64,000 nt of DNA from Candida dubliniensis CD36 (taxonomy: Eukaryota > Ascomycota > Pichiomycetes > Serinales > Debaryomycetaceae). Numbering within the stretch: position 1 is the stretch's first letter; every line of letters starts with the position of its first letter. The stretch covers positions 310,001 through 374,000 of the forward strand of contig NC_012860.1 of the NCBI RefSeq assembly GCF_000026945.1, written 5' to 3'. Below the pieces are notes generated by a model that made no database searches, had not been told where the DNA came from, and was given only the letters and a program-made list of their open reading frames with translations. Shown in pieces: positions 10,962 to 20,400 of this stretch. Made by a program: the position numbers and the translations under genes.

Positions 10962-12893
10962 CTACATACGATTAACTGGAGTCAAACCTAATAAGGTCAT
11001 ACCGTTATTTATAACTTGTCTAGCAGCTTCGTATAATGCCAATCTTGCAATGGCAACTTCCTTTTCTTGACCAGAAACCCATAAGATATCGTAACATTGG
11101 GAGACAATATGGGTCACACTGAACAAATAAGTAACGATTGTGGATGGTTCCAAACCTTTAACTGCCTTTTTGATAACATCTGGATATTGAGCCAAAGTTC
11201 TTGCTAATGCACTGGCACATGGTTCAACCAACAATTCAAAGTTGGCATGCTCTAATTCCTCTATTGAAATACCAGATTTTCTTTGCATGGAACACAAACG
11301 AGAGTGAGCATATTGCAAGTATGGACCAGTGTCACCTTCGAATGAGGTCATTCTGTCCCATTTGAATTCATAATTGTGGATACGCTTGGATTGCATATCT
11401 TGGATCATAACAGCAGAAATACCAATCAAATCGGCAATCTTATCTGGGTCTTCGATTTGAGCATATTTCTCTTCGTTTTTCTGCATAACTTCATGCATTT
11501 TCTCTTTGGTTTCTTGTAAAATGTTATCTAAAAACACAACAGTACCTTTTCTGGTACTCATACCTTGGACCATACCAAAGTTAATATGTTCCAAATTGTG
11601 GGCCCATTCGAATCCCATTTGTTTCAAAATTTCAAAGAATTGAGCACAATGCAAATCTTGTTGGGCGGCAATAACATAAATCATCTTATCAAACTTATAG
11701 GTTTCATAACGTTTAATAGCTTCACCGACATCACGAGTTAAATAAAGTGAAGTACCATCGGACTTTTCAACTAAGGCCTTACCCAATTTTTTGTTAAATT
11801 TAGTTAAGTCAATCAATTTGGCACCACGATCAATATCAATCAAACCTTTATCTTCAAACAATTTTGTTGCTTCTTTCATCTTGTCTTGTGGAACTTGAGA
11901 TTCACCAGAATAAACATCATATTTGATATTAAGACGACCATAGGTGTCAACATATTTTTCAATAGACAAATCTCTGAATCTTGCCCAAATTTTCAATGCT
12001 GATTCATCACCATCTTCCATTCTTCTGAAAAATTTTCTAGCTTCCTCATTGGTCGAGGATTGAATTTTCTTTTCATCTTGTTCAGAGGCATCAATACTTT
12101 CTCCTGGGGTTTCACCAGTGGCTTCACTTGTTTCTTTAGCTACATCTTGGTTAATCTTGACGTAAACTTCAAACAAATGATTGATTGGATCAGATGCCAA
12201 CTTGGATTCGTCACCGTATCTTTCAAAACCAACTGCTAACAAACCAAATTGTTTACCCCAGTCTCCCAAATAATTGATTCTAGTAACATCCCAGCCAACT
12301 TTCTCATACAAGTTAGAAATGAACCCACCAATAATAGTAGATCTTAAATGCCCAGCATGGAAAGGTTTGGCAATGTTTGGTGATGAGAATTCAACAATGG
12401 CTTTTTTGCCAACACCCAAAGGTAAATAACCATAATCTGATTTTCTCTTTAAAACATCCTCAATAACTAAATTATACAATAATGTTTTGGCAAAATAGAA
12501 TTGCAAAAAAACACCTTGTGGTTTGATTTCAGAAATAAATTTTCCTTTATTGAAACTTTCAGCCCATTCCTTAGACTTTTCATTAGGATTAATTCCTTTT
12601 AATCTCAATTTTGGAATAGGAACAATAATGTCACCTTGATCTAATACTTTTGGAGTATCTAAAGCTTGAATGATAATGGATTTGTCAACTGAAGAAATAC
12701 GGTTTAATTCTTCAGCAATATAGTTTCTAAAGACATCAACCACGTTATATTGTGGGTGGGTACCTTCAATGGCTGCTGGTTGACTTAATCCCAACTGTTT
12801 CAAACTATCACTAATTGTTTCGACTGACATTGACTTGTATCCTCTTTGACTATAAAATATTGTAGAGGAGAATAACTTCTGCAATATTTTCAT
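10962..12893 (-). CDS. Arginyl-tRNA synthetase (class I), probably dual-targeted
   Basis: The 643 aa protein charges tRNA-Arg with arginine. The class I signature is HAGH at 179-182 (within KPFHAGHLRST), and the KMSKS-like loop is MSTRKG at 445-450. The N-terminal Add1-type domain occupies about residues 45-150. The C-terminal DALR anticodon-binding region ends in LGLTPVNRM, and this terminal Arg-Met is typical of yeast ArgRS. Residues 1-21 (Lys, Arg, Ser and aromatic residues, no acids) look like a mitochondrial presequence, and a second in-frame ATG at Met22 (12828-12830) would give a 622 aa cytosolic form. S. cerevisiae uses two genes for the two compartments; here one gene may serve both. 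The gene is divergent from the RUP1-like gene. Confidence 0.95.
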   Translation of the reverse strand: MKILQKLFSSTIFYSQRGYKSMSVETISDSLKQLGLSQPAAIEGTHPQYNVVDVFRNYIAEELNRISSVDKSIIIQALDTPKVLDQGDIIVPIPKLRLKGINPNEKSKEWAESFNKGKFISEIKPQGVFLQFYFAKTLLYNLVIEDVLKRKSDYGYLPLGVGKKAIVEFSSPNIAKPFHAGHLRSTIIGGFISNLYEKVGWDVTRINYLGDWGKQFGLLAVGFERYGDESKLASDPINHLFEVYVKINQDVAKETSEATGETPGESIDASEQDEKKIQSSTNEEARKFFRRMEDGDESALKIWARFRDLSIEKYVDTYGRLNIKYDVYSGESQVPQDKMKEATKLFEDKGLIDIDRGAKLIDLTKFNKKLGKALVEKSDGTSLYLTRDVGEAIKRYETYKFDKMIYVIAAQQDLHCAQFFEILKQMGFEWAHNLEHINFGMVQGMSTRKGTVVFLDNILQETKEKMHEVMQKNEEKYAQIEDPDKIADLIGISAVMIQDMQSKRIHNYEFKWDRMTSFEGDTGPYLQYAHSRLCSMQRKSGISIEELEHANFELLVEPCASALARTLAQYPDVIKKAVKGLEPSTIVTYLFSVTHIVSQCYDILWVSGQEKEVAIARLALYEAARQVINNGMTLLGLTPVNRM

Positions 12894-13437
12894 TAAAGGA
12901 AGAGGTTATGTGAGATGTTTTTGAGTAAAGACGGAAAAAAAAAAAAAAAATTTTTTTACACTGCGCTTAATGTGTTATGTGTGGGATGAGAAATAAGTGC
13001 GTATGTATAATTGAGTCAGATTCTTGATAACAGTTATTACAGGTGTTAAGTGCTCATCAAATGAGTAATATCAGATGTATGGATATGGTCATGATTATAT
13101 TTTCTTGGTGACTCTTGATTGTTAAGTGTCTAGTTAGGAGTTTCAACAGTCATGCATTATTCAGGTTGACTTCGTGAATTTTCATCTCTATCTAGTATTA
13201 ACAGTAGGTTAATCCCTTCTGTAGCTTTGAGTAAATGTGATAACAAAATGTAGTTATTCTGATACAGCTATTATAAATACATAGACGATACCCTTGATGT
13301 TCTAAAAACCTTTCTAGTATGGGACAGAAGATACGATATGTGAGACGAATCAAGAGAGGATAAACAAGGAGGCAAAAGAAAAAAATAAATAAACCTAAAT
13401 CAACTTGAGTACGATACTTTATCATCAGAAACCAGTC
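12894..13437. promoter_or_regulatory. Divergent promoter of ArgRS (-) and RUP1-like gene (+)
   Basis: This 544-base shared upstream region contains an A17/T7 boundary at 12936-12957, usually nucleosome-depleting, close to the ArgRS start. No gene is visible: the minus-strand frame at 13198-13491 is hydrophobic and featureless. Confidence 0.45.
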
Positions 13438-15249
13438 ATGAGTGATGAGAAAATAAAACAATTGCAAGAGATGGGATTTTCCCAAGAACAAGCAGCTAAT
13501 GCATTGAAAGCTTCCAATAACGTCCTAGAAGTAGCAATTGCCCATTTATTCGGAGAACCAGTTGAACCGTCACAGGAAAATAAAGAGAACACCCAGTTAG
13601 TTCCATACAACGAAACCGATACTGTTCCAATATCAAATCCTCTAGATATACCAAAATTCCCATCATATAGAGACACTCCAACAAGTAGCAATGGTGGATG
13701 GAGTGAAATACAAGATGATGAATTGATTGAGAATTATGAAGATGACGATCTTGTCGACCAATGGACAAATAATTCCAAACAAACATCACCAGAAACCATT
13801 TTTGATTACCCACTAGCATTCACGAGACTGAAAGAAATGCCACCTTGTGTGTTACCAAAGGTTACAGGTACATTGCAAAGTTGTTTGATTTCGTTGGTTG
13901 TTACCTTATCACAGATTGGTGAGTTGAGAAATGCCTTTTTCAGTGAAGAATTTGACTACGGGTTTGATGAAAATTGGTATACCCCGAACACTGAATTGAC
14001 TATAGACACCCCTGAAAAATATAAGGATAATTCATTGTACAGATTTTTTGTGGAGATCCAACGAATATTTGGTTTTTTGTCACCAGCTAGTAATCGTTCT
14101 TTTATAAGTGGACAAAATTTGTTTAAATCCTTACCAGATGATTTTGCCGACGATGATGATGATTGGGAAGATGTCATTAAAAAAGTTCAAAAGTATATAT
14201 CTCTTGGGTCGCAAAGTATTTTGGGCAGAGATTTGGCACCTTTCTTCTTGAGTCAAGTGGAATGCAATGGTGAAGAAACGACAGACTTGACAATTTTACA
14301 GATAGACTATGAAGTGAGGGGTCTGAATCTTCAAGAAAGCTTGAACTCTTTGATTTGGAATTCTGAGCTAAATCCAGTATTCACAAAATTGGGGCAGTTG
14401 TTGACTATACAGATGTTTGGTGACGATGATGATGGGTTTCAAGCACAGTCATTTGAGATACCTGAATATTTTTATCCTGGCATATTTTCTGCTACTTATC
14501 AAGAAATAATTGAAAAGATGAACCAAAAGAAATTGAATGCTACAAAAGAAAGATCAGGTATAACCACCAAATTGTTGGGGTTTAGTTCATTTGAAGGTAA
14601 AAAAATAAAGAAAATCCTTCAAAGTAGTATTGATTATTTGGCAACAACAGACTCAAAAGAGGCACACGATGATCTAAAGAGACTTTCAGAAAAGGTGCAA
14701 GACGAATCTTTGGCTTTGAATGATCGATTAAAGTTTGTTAACCAGGAATATCTAAAGATGGATGTGAAGAATCCCGATAATATACTTGAGATGATAGAGA
14801 GGGAAGGCTTACCTCGTCCTGAAAGGTATTACTTAACTGGTGTGATTATATCAGATACCGAGTATATATATCGAGCAAAGAATTTGACCACAACAGATTT
14901 CGAAAAAGAAGATTGGCTATACATTGTCATTGATCTGGGTCAAAATAATAAGGTTCTGGAGTACCGCACTGAAACAATGAGCTTCGATGCTCTTCAATCA
15001 TTTATCTTGGAGGAAACTAAGCTTAATAGGAGACAGTTGATATTAAATTATGTTGCTGAAAGTTCACTTAAAGATCTGGTAAAATTACCTGAGAAATTAG
15101 TTGAATTCTTTGATAAAGATAACCAATTGTTAGTTGAACAAGTGAATGAGTTTAATGAAAGCAATAAGGAACACCAAGCAGAAGTTTCAAATGATTCATC
15201 TGCGGAAGAATCTTTACTTGTGTCTCACACAGAAACTCAATCGCTTTAA
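13438..15249 (+). CDS. RUP1: UBA-domain protein, Rup1-like deubiquitinase partner
   Basis: I start at the ATG at 13438; the open frame extends 11 codons further upstream only through a TTG at 13405. The product is 603 aa. Residues 4-40 are a UBA domain (LQEMGFSQEQAANAL, then NNVLEVAIAHLF), which binds ubiquitin. An acidic linker follows. Residues about 135-230 (CVLPKVTGTLQSCL; YRFFVEIQRIFGFLSPASNRSF) resemble the region that follows UBA in fungal ubiquitin-protease-like proteins, but I see no catalytic Cys or His box. In S. cerevisiae Rup1 bridges Ubp2 and the Rsp5 ligase, controlling chain trimming on membrane cargo. The assignment rests on UBA plus overall architecture, so it is probable rather than certain. 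Confidence 0.72.
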   Translation: MSDEKIKQLQEMGFSQEQAANALKASNNVLEVAIAHLFGEPVEPSQENKENTQLVPYNETDTVPISNPLDIPKFPSYRDTPTSSNGGWSEIQDDELIENYEDDDLVDQWTNNSKQTSPETIFDYPLAFTRLKEMPPCVLPKVTGTLQSCLISLVVTLSQIGELRNAFFSEEFDYGFDENWYTPNTELTIDTPEKYKDNSLYRFFVEIQRIFGFLSPASNRSFISGQNLFKSLPDDFADDDDDWEDVIKKVQKYISLGSQSILGRDLAPFFLSQVECNGEETTDLTILQIDYEVRGLNLQESLNSLIWNSELNPVFTKLGQLLTIQMFGDDDDGFQAQSFEIPEYFYPGIFSATYQEIIEKMNQKKLNATKERSGITTKLLGFSSFEGKKIKKILQSSIDYLATTDSKEAHDDLKRLSEKVQDESLALNDRLKFVNQEYLKMDVKNPDNILEMIEREGLPRPERYYLTGVIISDTEYIYRAKNLTTTDFEKEDWLYIVIDLGQNNKVLEYRTETMSFDALQSFILEETKLNRRQLILNYVAESSLKDLVKLPEKLVEFFDKDNQLLVEQVNEFNESNKEHQAEVSNDSSAEESLLVSHTETQSL

Positions 15250-15512
15250 TTTCAGTGTATAATAATTGCATGTATGTGTTTTTGTATTTGTCAAAGGACA
15301 GGTCTTATTAGCTTGTAGTCATTATAATTGTTGAGTTGTGAAGGTAATACCGAATTGCGAACACTACAACAACAACAACTAACACCATGAATACGAAAAA
15401 AAAAAAAAAAAATACAACAACAAGATAAAATAAAGCGAAAGACTAGTTTGAATTCAAATTATTGCGCAACGATTTATCTGTCTACAGTTTTTAACAACAA
15501 CATTTTCAGCAC

Positions 15513-17072
15513 ATGTCATCTCTAGATTATCCAGAAGATTTTGAAAATAATAACCCATTTGCAGAACCCGTCATATCTGATCAAGCCAATGGCGTGCATT
15601 CGCAGACGGAAAACAATGAAACACAATCTCCACCAGAAGAGCACACGGCCCCACAAAGTGATGAAACATCACCAGACCCTAACACTGAAGGCACTTTAAC
15701 TGAAGACGAGCTAAGAAAGCTTATTCCTGAGAGATTCACTACTAAATACCGTTTAAGTATTCAGTTAGTTGAAATTGAAAAGAATAAACCTGGGAACCCA
15801 ATACTTAAAATGAATGTCAAGGTAAAAGGTTTGCCACGCTATAGACAGTCGATTTATAAAGATGTTCGTAGAACTTTTAACGAAGTTGTGAAATTTAACA
15901 GATACCTAACTGTTTCAAACTTAGAGGTGTTTGTTCCAGTCATCCCTAGTGCCATAACGTCGTATCCAACAGGTGGCGAAGATGAAAGGAAGAAACTTTT
16001 TGTCGAATGGCAAGAGTGGTTGGATAGAGTTACTAGTAATCCAATTTTAATTAGAGATGAAGAGTTTGTTTACTTTGTGGAGAACGATTTTGGATACTCT
16101 GTCATCAACACTAATAGGAAAACTTCTGTTGCAAGTGGAATCATGAGAAAGACACTAAAACAGTTTGCTGTACCATACGACCCTTACGAAGAGTTGGCCA
16201 ATTTTAGGCCAATTATTAAAGAAGCATATTTGACTCTTCAAAAATTGCACAAACTTCTTGATAGAAACTCGAAAACGGAGAAACAGGTTTCAATTCATAT
16301 TTTCGATATGGCCAACAAATTGAGTCAATTGTCTGAATTTGAAACTACTCATCCAGGAATGAAAAATATGTGGGAGAAGTTGGGTAAGATCACTCAAAAA
16401 CAATCTGATTTTACCTTGGTGGACTCGATTAACGAAATGGCAACGTTGGGAGATGGAACTCAAACATTAATTGACGATTTTTATGAAATCAAAGAAGCTT
16501 TAACAAATAGGCACTTGATCATGAGGGAGTTGATTCAAGCAGAAACCCAAACCAATGTTAAACATGTTCAAGCAAACAAAATAAAAAACAAATCTTCGTT
16601 GGATCCTATAAAAGTTGATGAAGCCTTGAGATCGTTGGAATATGCTTCGAAAGTACAGGAATCGCTTCATTTACAAGTTAAAAGAATATCTGGAGAAATG
16701 ATGTTTGAAAGAAAAGAAGTAATAGATTTTACTGAAAAAAGAATACAACGCTTGATGAAAGCTTACACTTTGCACAAAGTAGAACATCACAGGAAAATTC
16801 TTAAACATTTTGAAAATATAAGGTTGGATGTACGAAGTGTTGATGATAAAGGTGGGTTATCCAGACTTAATCGTGACAACTTGACAAACTTGAAGCATAA
16901 CTTGACACAATCACAATCTTCACAAGGCGATTCATGGTCTTCAAGAACGTTTAGGTCTTTGGAAAAGGAAGAAGAAGAAAAGGAACACAAAAAGCTGGAT
17001 GCAAATGGTTTTGAATCCACAACTGTTGATCCCAGAAATGCGGCAAGCCTATTAGGAGTGGCTACATTTTAA
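15513..17072 (+). CDS. VPS17: Retromer sorting nexin Vps17
   Basis: This 519 aa protein is a PX-BAR sorting nexin, one half of the Vps5-Vps17 dimer that tubulates endosome membranes for retromer-dependent retrieval to the Golgi. The N-terminus contains an NPF motif (residues 14-16) in an acidic disordered segment. The PX domain spans about 75-195; the VPVIPSAITSYPTGGEDERK region replaces the usual basic phosphoinositide pocket, which is typical of Vps17 and its weak lipid binding. The BAR region (about 215-455) is helical and coiled (REEF-like heptads, HKVEHHRKILKHFENIRLD). The C-terminal tail is charged. The ATG at 15513 follows a CA-rich leader. It lies in tandem after the RUP1-like gene with a 263-base gap; both act in endosomal/ubiquitin sorting, but co-regulation is not shown. 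Confidence 0.9.
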   Translation: MSSLDYPEDFENNNPFAEPVISDQANGVHSQTENNETQSPPEEHTAPQSDETSPDPNTEGTLTEDELRKLIPERFTTKYRLSIQLVEIEKNKPGNPILKMNVKVKGLPRYRQSIYKDVRRTFNEVVKFNRYLTVSNLEVFVPVIPSAITSYPTGGEDERKKLFVEWQEWLDRVTSNPILIRDEEFVYFVENDFGYSVINTNRKTSVASGIMRKTLKQFAVPYDPYEELANFRPIIKEAYLTLQKLHKLLDRNSKTEKQVSIHIFDMANKLSQLSEFETTHPGMKNMWEKLGKITQKQSDFTLVDSINEMATLGDGTQTLIDDFYEIKEALTNRHLIMRELIQAETQTNVKHVQANKIKNKSSLDPIKVDEALRSLEYASKVQESLHLQVKRISGEMMFERKEVIDFTEKRIQRLMKAYTLHKVEHHRKILKHFENIRLDVRSVDDKGGLSRLNRDNLTNLKHNLTQSQSSQGDSWSSRTFRSLEKEEEEKEHKKLDANGFESTTVDPRNAASLLGVATF

Positions 17073-17461
17073 GTAGGTGCGTAGATTCTTTTTAAGACTA
17101 TAAGTTAATTCTAGTTTAAATATGTTGAATTAGGCGTGGTCGGTAAATTTACAAAAAGTCTCTTTAGCCGAATTATATCATCAGTAAGTACATATATATG
17201 AAGTTTGACTGGATTTATAAGTAAACTTGTATTTAACGTGTCAGTTTTTCTATTTTATTTTGCTTTGTGCATCGTGTTTTTTAAAATTCTAATCATAATA
17301 ATTTTTTTCTTTCATTTGTTTTCATTTCCTGTTTTCAGTTTTTACTAAATTCTAAATTTCTTTTTTCCTTTTCCTTTTCCTTTTCTTTTCGTTTTTAATT
17401 AAAACTTACCCAAAAACAATATTTGTTGGATCCATCAACAATCAACGATTATGTTAAAACT
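17073..17461 (+). promoter_or_regulatory. Promoter region of the SIZ-type SUMO ligase
   Basis: These 389 bases between VPS17 and the SUMO ligase contain a long pyrimidine tract (repeats of CCTTTT, about 17365-17392) shortly before the start. No coding sequence is seen. Confidence 0.4.
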
Positions 17462-20400
17462 ATGAGTACAATACCGCCATTTACAAGTGAAGATTATAAA
17501 GAAACAATTAAGGTGTGGAGGTCTTTCAAAGTTTCTCAGTTAAAAGATGTCTGTCGTTCTCTTGATCTTCGTCTTTCTGGTAGAAAACAAGATCTTATCG
17601 ACCGGGGAGAATCCTGTCTCGTTTCAAAATTCCGTAGTGACGACCATCTCGCGTTGCATGCAATTAGGGCACTTATTTTCAGATGTTTGCAGGGGGAGCA
17701 GTTACCTAATTATCAAGAAATGATTCATGCAATAAGAACAGGGCAATATCAGATGACTACGCCAACACTGATTGCTAGAAACCCACCCACAAGCAGACTT
17801 TCAGGTATTCATATAAGTGACTCGGTGCCATTCAAGGGACATACATTGTACTTTAAAACTACTCCCTTGTATCTGGTTTCACGATTAATTCATTCTACGC
17901 CCATGTTACTTTTATCTAATGGAAATCGTAGCTTCCTGGTTTGCTATTTTATTTTTACAGAAGATGAATATAAAATGTTGCAAGACAAAACCCGCAACTA
18001 TAGATTATATATTCTTTGTGGCAAGCCAAATGGTCAACGATCAAACTCGACCGATAACGTTCTTATTGAGTATCCAGCCCAAACAGTAATATATATTAAC
18101 GATCATAAATTGAGTGACACGTATCTGGGAATTGCAGAAAAAATTGGAACAGCTGTACCAGCAGATGTCACAGATTACATGAATTCTCCACCCGAAAGAA
18201 ACGAGATTAAATTTTGTCATCTGGCCTCTGGTGCAGCCTATTTGATGTATTTGTACATCGTGGAAGTAAAACCTGCAGAAACGCTAATACAACAAGTTCG
18301 AAGCTGGCCAGCCATTCCAAAAAATGAAACAATCAAGAATATAAAGGATATGAGTACTTACGATGGTATTCAAACAACGAAATTGACATTGCGAGATCCG
18401 CTATCATATACTAAATTGGCGATCCCTACAAAGTCTGTCCTGTGTGACCATTACATGTGTTTTAATGGGTTGATTTTTATAGAGCTGCAGCGACTGGTTG
18501 AGACATGGAGTTGTCCAGTGTGTCTGAAAACAATTAATTTTAATGATTTGAGAATTTCTGAATATTTTGAGGAAATACTTAAGAATGTGGATGCTGAAGT
18601 AGATGAAATTATCATAATGCAAGATGGTAGTTGGAAGGTTGCCAATGGAGATAACACAAATGCAACAAAGAAGAGGACTGAAAGTGCGTCACCTGAAGCG
18701 ATTGTATTACTTTCAGATGACGAGGATGACATACTGACTCATGAGGTGGATGCAAATGCTCAATTGGAAAGCGAAGAAGACGAAGAAGAAGAAGAAAATG
18801 TCAACAACAATAGAGTTGACAATATACTGGAAGTGGAAATAAGTGATACTGAGCAAAACAATAATCAAGAGAAACTGATCGATAGTGAGAACATTCAAAA
18901 TCAAGATGAAGCAACCGATAAAATGGAAGATAACAATACAGCATTGTCAGCACAACAGAGTCCACAAGCTGAGACAAACAAGGACGCAACTAGCAATATG
19001 GAGACAACTTTTCAGGAAGATATAATGCCTTCTCTTCCCAGAAGTGGTGTACAAGAAAAAGATACATCTTCAGGAGACGGCATTGATACAGAACAAAACT
19101 TAGGCGAATGTCAAACTGTACAAGCTGTTGATCTTGCAGACTCCCCTATATCAGTTATAAACGTGACACTTGATCCACCAAATGAATCCAATAAAGAAAG
19201 ATCAACTGAGAGTAGTGTTCCATTATCGAATTTATCATCAACTACCAGAGAATCGTTTCCAATTTCAAGCTCGCCACGATCAAAGCCGCCTTCAATGATT
19301 ACGCCGATTTCTCCTTCGTCAGCTCAAGTTGCAAGCGATAAATCACAAACATCGCATGAAAATTCTATTGTTTCTAATCATCTTAGTCGCACAAGCTCAC
19401 CAGACTTTGCTGCACTGCCATTATCACTTACTAGTGTCAATAACAACCATGACGAAAATCGCACTTCTCAATCGCCCAACGTAAATAAAGCCGACATGCT
19501 AAATAATCAGGATGGTAACAACTCGCAAGCAGCGTCAGACAGCGCAAATACTCCATCTTTATCAACAATAGCAGTATCCGCAGAAAATGAATCTGGTCAA
19601 CAGGATGCAAATAAAATTAGAAATAAGGATGAAGAGATTCGAAGACTTGCACAAGCACTTTATTATCAGCGTCAAATTATACATCAGCAGCTACCTTTGA
19701 TTCAACGGCAAGCTCTTCTTCAACAACAGCAACAATTAGAACAACAGCAGCAACTAGAACGACAGCGACAGCAACAACGTTTACTTCAACAGCAACAGCA
19801 ACAACAACGATGTCTACTTCAGCAGCAACAACAGCAACAACAACAGCAACAACCACCGCAACAGTATCCTCATCATCCTCAACAACGTCCCCAACAACAA
19901 CATCTTTCTCCAGAAGACCAACGACAGTATCTTCAATTAAGTCAACTACCACAGTTCCAACGACTTCAGCAACTTCAAGCTCGACAACGCCAACAACAAC
20001 AACAGTTACAACCGTCACTGCAGCTGCGCTCGATCCCCCAAAATGGAATAGTTCAAATTCAATTGAATGAACAGCAGCATGTCAATTCTTTGCCAAGACC
20101 CGCTGATACAAGGGTTGTACTTCGACAAAATGTTCAGCGTTCTGTCATGACAATGCCGTCTTCCGTGCATTCTGGTATGTCAACTTTTCAACAACAAGGT
20201 TCAGTTAATCTGAATTTATTGCGTCATGTACCATACCAACTTAATGTTAGAAACCATAGTCGAGGATTATCTGTTGATACAGAACCTAAGAATATATCTT
20301 CTTCTGACTCAAGACTTGCTGTTGTGAACAGTGTAGATGAGTCAGATCCTATTGAAGATAGACCCCTTGCCTCTCTAGCAAGAAGGTCGAAGTCTACAAA

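Noticed and set aside
19677..20070. Poly-Val frame (-) and poly-Thr/Ser frame (+) inside the SUMO ligase
   Set aside because: Both are frame shadows of the CAA/CAG repeat.
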